NCBI GenBank assembly: GCA_015056565.1
Contig: SVGB01000006.1
Location: 62,001-126,000, forward strand
Direction of reading: 5' to 3'
Length of the DNA stretch: 64,000 nt
Source of the DNA: Butyrivibrio sp.
GTDB lineage: Bacteria > Bacillota > Clostridia > Lachnospirales > Lachnospiraceae
Shown: positions 59,821-64,000 of the stretch, in pieces
Numbering within the stretch: the stretch's first letter is position 1
Layout of the letters: each line of letters starts with the position of its first letter
Position numbers and translations under genes: made by a program
Notes under the pieces: model-generated
What the model saw: the letters and a program-made list of their open reading frames with translations, nothing else
Databases searched by the model: none
Told to the model about the DNA's origin: nothing

Positions 59821-60738
59821 TTACAGTATCTTTTTCTTTTTAAAGAAGATCAGACTTCCTACAACGATCAGGACACTAAGGACGATAACTATCGGGTATC
59901 CCATCTGGGACTCCAGCTCTGGCATATATTTAAAGTTCATGCCATACCATCCAACGATCAAAGTCAGAGGCATGAAGATGGTAGTTACCACCGTAAGGAC
60001 GGTCATTACGCGGTTCTGGTGAACGTCCAGCTGTGACTGGTAAAGGTCGTTAAGCTGGATGGTGTAGTCCCTAAGGTGGGTAGCGGCGTTGTAGAGCCTC
60101 TCTACGCGGCTTGAGAACATGCTGAAGTAGCGAAGATTTTCCTCGTTAAAGAAGCCGTTCTCGTTCTCTTCAAGCTCCTGGCCAAGGTCAAGGAGCTGCT
60201 CGTAGTGGATACGCAGATCTCTTATATCGCCGCGGATGTCGTTATTCCTTGACATGTCGGCAGACTCTGCGTCGTCCATGATATCTTTTTCCAGGCGGTC
60301 AAGCTCTCGCTCATAGCCTTGCATGGTGAGAAGGTCATTGTGGATTATAAGTTCCAAAAAGTCATAGAAAAAGCGCTCAAGTGAAGGCTTTTTCCACTTC
60401 TTAAGGCGCTGGATGCGTTTAACAAGAGAAAGAACAGTGTCGCTGCTGTCTATAAATACAATTCCGGTTTCGTCAAGTGCATAGGAAAACTTCAGTGGAA
60501 GTGATGAATGCGAGGACTGTGTGGGAATAAAGAAGGTTCCTGTCAGGGAATCGTAGTTAACTTCAGCCTTTGTGGTGAAGATATCTTCGTTACTGATATC
60601 GAAGTCGAGGCCCATATCAAAGTTTTCACTCTGCTCAGCCCACTGGGCGGGAGTAAGGATTGCTACATAGGGAACCGCCGCGTCGTGACACTGCTCAGCG
60701 CTGCATTCTTCAAGAACATTATTTATCAGATAGTACAT
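59821..60738 (-). CDS. corA: CorA family magnesium/divalent cation channel
   Basis: The 305-residue protein has a long cytoplasmic helical domain (about 1-235). Two C-terminal helices surround the pore motif WYGMNF near residue 267. GMN is the CorA signature. It brings in Mg2+ (or Co2+, Ni2+) as a pentamer. The last residues KKKKIL are the usual basic tail. The nickel genes at 14.6-16.2 kb are distant, so no link is claimed. Confidence 0.93.
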   Translation of the reverse strand: MYYLINNVLEECSAEQCHDAAVPYVAILTPAQWAEQSENFDMGLDFDISNEDIFTTKAEVNYDSLTGTFFIPTQSSHSSLPLKFSYALDETGIVFIDSSDTVLSLVKRIQRLKKWKKPSLERFFYDFLELIIHNDLLTMQGYERELDRLEKDIMDDAESADMSRNNDIRGDIRDLRIHYEQLLDLGQELEENENGFFNEENLRYFSMFSSRVERLYNAATHLRDYTIQLNDLYQSQLDVHQNRVMTVLTVVTTIFMPLTLIVGWYGMNFKYMPELESQMGYPIVIVLSVLIVVGSLIFFKKKKIL

Positions 60739-60841
60739 GAGACACCTCCAAAAAGACTTTCATACACATAATAATATAGCACCCAGGCCCAAAATACACC
60801 ATTACTGTAGCCTTGCAATATTTCATTAATCATTATAAAAT

Positions 60842-60857
60842 GTTTAAAACGATTAAC
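60842..60857 (+). promoter_or_regulatory. Candidate LacI operator half-site upstream of the lacI-type gene
   Basis: GTTTAAAACGATTAAC shares one half with the perfect palindrome at 62065. It lies 48 bases before the regulator's start codon, which suggests autoregulation. Confidence 0.45.
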
Positions 60858-60904
60858 TACGCGAGAATGCTGTGATATTTCTATGATCTTATGGGTGAGG
60901 TAAA

Positions 60905-61945
60905 ATGATAACACTAAAAGAGATAGCGAAAGAGTGTGGAGTATCTACTGCCACTGTCTCCAATGTCCTTAATGACAAGAAAAATGTCAGCGATGAGATA
61001 AGACAGAAAGTGCTGGATGTGGTAAAAGAGAGAGGCTACAAGCTCAATTATGTTGCCCAGGGACTCCGCAAGCAAAAGACCCAGACCATAGGCGTTATTG
61101 CCGAAGATATCGCACAGTTTACAACTCCTGCCATCATCGAGGGCATCATGGAGCTGTGTGAGAAAAATGGCTACAGGACCATTGTTCAGAACCTGCGTCT
61201 TTACTCAAGATGGCATGACGAGTGGTTTGACAACGACAAGATGTACTATTCAGTGATGGATCCTGCGGTTCAGGAGATGGCTTCCATCAGGGTTGATGGC
61301 ATAATCTACGTTGCAGGTCACGCCCGCAACATCCACAGATTCCCCAAGGACTACGATATTCCTGCGGTTCTTGCATACGCTTACTCCCAGGAAGAAGATG
61401 TCCCATCAGTAGTTATTGATGATGAAGAGGCAGCCAAGACAGCAGTAGAGTACCTTATCAAAAAAGGCCACAAAAAGATCGGTGTAATGGCCGGAGAAGC
61501 AGAGAACATCCACACTAAGCTCCGTATCCTTGGCTATCAGAGAGCTCTTTTTGAAGCAGGGATCCTCTATAATCCGGAGCTTGTGGTATATGCGGGATGG
61601 GGGCAGGAACTAAGCTACAACAGCGCAAAAGAGCTTCTGGACAAGGATATAACAGCGGTATTTTGCATGAGTGACAGAAATGCGGGCGGTGTATATCAGT
61701 ATCTGTTTGAGCATGGCATGCAGGCTGGAAGAGACATATCAGTAATGGGATTTGATAATGAGATGATCTCAGACTATATGACACCAAGGCTCTCCACTAT
61801 GAAGATCGAGCTTGGTACTATTGGCAAAAAGGCTGTGGAACTTTTATTTGACAAGATGGCGGATAAGCCCGTAGAAAGCCAGATAAAGGTACCTTGTACA
61901 CTTATTGAGAGAAAATCAGTCATTTCAAACACATTAAACGATTAA
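60905..61945 (+). CDS. LacI family transcriptional regulator
   Basis: The 346-residue repressor has an N-terminal HTH and hinge (MITLKEIAKECGVSTATVSN, then ERGYKLNYVAQGLRKQKTQT). A periplasmic-binding-like sugar sensor follows (TIGVIAEDI, GHKKIGVMAGE, ISVMGFDNEMISDYMTPRLS). GTGAGGTAAA precedes the ATG. It sits upstream of a sugar ABC operon in the same direction. The palindrome GTTAATCGATTAAC between the genes is a convincing operator. Confidence 0.93.
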   Translation: MITLKEIAKECGVSTATVSNVLNDKKNVSDEIRQKVLDVVKERGYKLNYVAQGLRKQKTQTIGVIAEDIAQFTTPAIIEGIMELCEKNGYRTIVQNLRLYSRWHDEWFDNDKMYYSVMDPAVQEMASIRVDGIIYVAGHARNIHRFPKDYDIPAVLAYAYSQEEDVPSVVIDDEEAAKTAVEYLIKKGHKKIGVMAGEAENIHTKLRILGYQRALFEAGILYNPELVVYAGWGQELSYNSAKELLDKDITAVFCMSDRNAGGVYQYLFEHGMQAGRDISVMGFDNEMISDYMTPRLSTMKIELGTIGKKAVELLFDKMADKPVESQIKVPCTLIERKSVISNTLND

Positions 61946-62024
61946 GATTTGTGCAAAATATATAGAAACGCCGAGATAATATTATAAATAATTAACAATT
62001 TGTATATTTTCAGCCTAAATATTG

Positions 62025-62053
62025 TTGACAACCCTAGCGGGTTGTCATATATT
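62025..62053 (+). promoter_or_regulatory. Promoter of the sugar ABC operon with internal palindrome
   Basis: TTGACA (62025-62030) and TATATT (62048-62053) are 17 bases apart. A perfect 9-bp inverted repeat TGACAACCC/GGGTTGTCA (62026-62047) overlaps the -35 and spacer, so a second regulator may bind here. Confidence 0.6.
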
Positions 62054-62064
62054 TTACTCAAACA

Positions 62065-62078
62065 GTTAATCGATTAAC
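62065..62078 (+). promoter_or_regulatory. LacI-type operator GTTAATCGATTAAC
   Basis: A perfect 14-bp palindrome with central CG, typical for LacI-family regulators, lies 12 bases downstream of the -10. A repressor bound here would block transcription start. Confidence 0.75.
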
Positions 62079-62140
62079 AAAAACGAAACAGAAATATCAC
62101 AAAACATACTTATGGAAAGACGAGAAAGTTGGAGGATGCT

Positions 62141-63787
62141 ATGAAAAAGAAAATTGCTTCTTTACTACTTAGTATTACAACTGCAGCTATGATCCTTGGT
62201 GGTTGTGGTAGCGCAGCAGACGACACAGCTCCTGACACAGGTGCACAGACAAGTGATGTTACAACATCAGATGCAGGATCAGGGGATGCTGCAGGATCAG
62301 GAGATGCTACAGATAAGGCTGCACAGGCCATTGCAGATCGTAAGGCAGAGGCTGAAAAGAGCGGAGAATACGAAAAGGTCATCATTTCTTTCTTTGACTG
62401 GACTGGAAGACCAGCAGGTCTTGACAGGATCAATGAGGCCCTTTCAGAGCATACAAGAGAGACTCTTGGACTTGATGTAGAACTTCAGATCATTGATTCA
62501 GCTGCATACGGCGATGACATGAAGCTGATGCTTTCATCAGGAGAGCAGGTAGATATCTTCTCAACATGTATCCTTGGTTACAACCCATCGATCAACAACG
62601 GATATGTACTTGACCTTGAAGAAGATGGCATGTTTGATGATTACTGCAACGGGATCAAGGAAAAGGTAAGAGCTGATTACCTTGATGCCTGCAGAGTTGG
62701 CGGAGTATTATACGGAACACCTCCTATCAAGGATTATGCAATTCAGACCTGCGCTGTATGTATCGGTCAGGAATACCTTGATGCTATCGGATATGATGCT
62801 TCTAAGCTTACAGTTGGTGAGCTTGGCTATCCTAAGGCTACATGGGATGAGATCAACGATATCTTCGCACAGCTCCACGAGAAGTTCCCTGACAAGTACG
62901 TATTTGCCATCCAGGACAACGAGCTTACACAGGGCAGCTCAGTAGATAACATTGCTGGCGACTACTTCGGAACACTTCTTGATCCTCAGAACTCTCTTAA
63001 GATCGAGGATGTTTACTCTTCAGATATCTTCAAAGAGTGGGCACAGAGAGCATATGACTGGAATCAGGCTGGATACCTTTCACAGGATGCCCTCACAGAT
63101 CAGACTGGTGCATCAGCTAAGGTTAAGTCAGGTTCTTACATGGCTATGATGGCTTGCAGTAAGCCTGGTTACAAGACACAGATCTCTGGTGAGTGCGGAA
63201 GAGACATGGCAGTATTTGATGTTGGCGAGAGTTTCATGAGCTCATCATCAGTTTCTTCATTCCCATGGTGCGTAAACCAGAACACAGAGGATCCTGTAGC
63301 TACAATCCAGGTTCTTGATGCTCTTTACACAGACCCTGTTATTGAGGGACTTATGTGCTGGGGCCAGGAAGGCAAAGAGTACAAGGTTAACGCAGATGGA
63401 ACTATCACATACGCTGATGGCGTAGATGCTAACAACTCTGAGTACTATCCAAACGTACTCTGGCTTATGCCTAACCCATATGTAACCTATGTATGGGAAG
63501 GAGATCCACTTGATCTTGGCGAGCAGATGTCAGCATTCAACGACAACTGCACATGCAAGTCCAAGGCTCTTGGATTCACATGGGACAACACAGACTACGC
63601 TTCAGAGTACACAGCTTTAAAGAACGCATATGATGAGTATGGTCCTAAGGTTGTTTACGGCTTTGTTGAGCCTGACAAGGGTATCGCAGAGCTTGAGGAA
63701 GCGCTTAAGGCAGCTGGACTTGAGACCTACATGCAGGGCAAGCAGGAAGCACTTGATGCTTGGGCTGCAGAGAACGGAATTCAGTAA
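62141..63787 (+). CDS. Large sugar-binding lipoprotein (LipO/YtcQ type)
   Basis: The 548-residue receptor has a lipoprotein signal with Cys22 in MILGGCGSA, an acidic Asp/Ser/Gly/Thr linker, and a family 1-like binding domain (IISFFDWTGRPAGLDRINEA; VDIFSTCILGYNPSINNGYV; SSVSSFPWCVNQNTEDP). It is the longer LipO/YtcQ class used with LplB/LplC-type permeases for complex oligosaccharides. GGAGGATGCT precedes the ATG; a TTG 12 bases earlier overlaps that site. The permease gene follows, after an attenuator. Confidence 0.9.
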   Translation: MKKKIASLLLSITTAAMILGGCGSAADDTAPDTGAQTSDVTTSDAGSGDAAGSGDATDKAAQAIADRKAEAEKSGEYEKVIISFFDWTGRPAGLDRINEALSEHTRETLGLDVELQIIDSAAYGDDMKLMLSSGEQVDIFSTCILGYNPSINNGYVLDLEEDGMFDDYCNGIKEKVRADYLDACRVGGVLYGTPPIKDYAIQTCAVCIGQEYLDAIGYDASKLTVGELGYPKATWDEINDIFAQLHEKFPDKYVFAIQDNELTQGSSVDNIAGDYFGTLLDPQNSLKIEDVYSSDIFKEWAQRAYDWNQAGYLSQDALTDQTGASAKVKSGSYMAMMACSKPGYKTQISGECGRDMAVFDVGESFMSSSSVSSFPWCVNQNTEDPVATIQVLDALYTDPVIEGLMCWGQEGKEYKVNADGTITYADGVDANNSEYYPNVLWLMPNPYVTYVWEGDPLDLGEQMSAFNDNCTCKSKALGFTWDNTDYASEYTALKNAYDEYGPKVVYGFVEPDKGIAELEEALKAAGLETYMQGKQEALDAWAAENGIQ

Positions 63788-63801
63788 TTAGATGACAATA
63801 G

Positions 63802-63835
63802 CTCCGGCTATCAATATTTTAATGGATAGCCGGAG
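63802..63835 (+). terminator. Terminator/attenuator between binding protein and permease
   Basis: A perfect 11-bp stem (CTCCGGCTATC with GATAGCCGGAG, 12-base loop) followed by seven T. It probably sets a high binding-protein-to-permease ratio. Confidence 0.85.
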
Positions 63836-63860
63836 TTTTTTTACCTAAAAGAGGCAAACA

Positions 63861-64000
63861 ATGGCAGCAAACAGGACAAAGAGTAAGAAAAAGAGCATAA
63901 AGAGATACATTCCGCTTTATCTGATGGCACTTCCCGGGCTTATATATCTTTTCATAAACAACTACTTACCGCTTCCGGGACTGGTGCTGGCGTTTAAGAA
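63861..64000 (+). CDS. ABC sugar permease, N-terminal fragment (cut by window end)
   Basis: The first 46 codons read MAANRTKSKKKSIKRYIPLY, then LMALPGLIYLFINNYLPLPG and LVLAFK. A basic start followed by the first helix and the YLPL-G region is the usual opening of LplB-type permeases. AAGAGG precedes the ATG. It follows the LipO-like binding protein, so it is its permease. The rest lies outside the window. Confidence 0.8.
   Translation, partial: MAANRTKSKKKSIKRYIPLYLMALPGLIYLFINNYLPLPGLVLAFK

Overview
The window looks like a piece of a low-GC Firmicute of the Lachnospiraceae, most like Butyrivibrio or Pseudobutyrivibrio. The reasons are an AT-rich intergenic background, clean GGAGG-type ribosome sites, the mix of carbohydrate ABC/GH operons with many c-di-GMP and partner-switch proteins, a sortase B, and a plasmid-type replication module. 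The genus is an inference from gene content; no rRNA or tRNA gene is visible.

Layout. 1-7.1 kb: end of a MATE exporter, a GNAT, a WYL regulator with a STAS/anti-sigma pair, sortase B, a receiver plus ACT-domain pair, a second MATE, and HU. 7.1-14.2 kb: a complete replicon maintenance module. It holds parA with a downstream ribbon-helix-helix partner, about 3.1 kb of gene-free extremely AT-rich DNA (a cluster of ATATGTTATATATCAT-like palindromes, then at least 14 iterons), a Rep_3 initiator and an AAA+ ATPase. Housekeeping-type genes on both sides (HU, pta, hflX, xseAB) suggest a chromid or an integrated plasmid rather than a small plasmid. 14.2-24.4 kb: a Cys-rich mini-protein, hypA-larC (nickel), an orphan binding lipoprotein, a PAS/GAF/GGDEF cyclase, pta, a double-glycine leader peptide, a small membrane peptide, and a secreted protein coupled to an ABC exporter. 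24.4-31.9 kb: a GH5-GT2 fusion (probable cellulose-type synthase carrying its own glucanase), a 42-aa peptide gene, a HAD phosphatase, a radical SAM protein and an EAL phosphodiesterase.

32-38.2 kb: an XRE regulator followed by a dlt-like operon (MBOAT, SGNH/DltD-like, adenylation enzyme, PLP decarboxylase, carrier protein). The decarboxylase and a changed specificity residue in the adenylation enzyme suggest that the surface modification is not simple D-alanylation. 38.2-48.2 kb: an AraC regulator divergent from a sugar ABC/GH78-like/GH3/beta-phosphoglucomutase operon. 48.2-57.7 kb: hflX, a second double-glycine peptide, xseA (with an N-terminal DUF5710) and xseB, an M42 peptidase, an aldose epimerase, a 61-bp perfect inverted repeat, a PadR-DUF1700-DUF4097 operon and a YgjV protein. 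57.7-64 kb: a GlcNAc-type PTS pair, CorA, and a LacI-controlled sugar ABC operon cut by the window end.

Strongest leads: (1) the dlt-like operon with an embedded carrier-linked decarboxylase; (2) two double-glycine peptides that both end in their only cysteine, and a third mini-gene, all three behind near-identical TGCCA-N17-TATAAA promoters with TTCG before the -10; (3) the GH5-GT2 fusion; (4) the partition/iteron region, whose palindromes also recur at isolated intergenic sites across the window. All domain names come from reading the sequence and remembered family motifs; no search was run.
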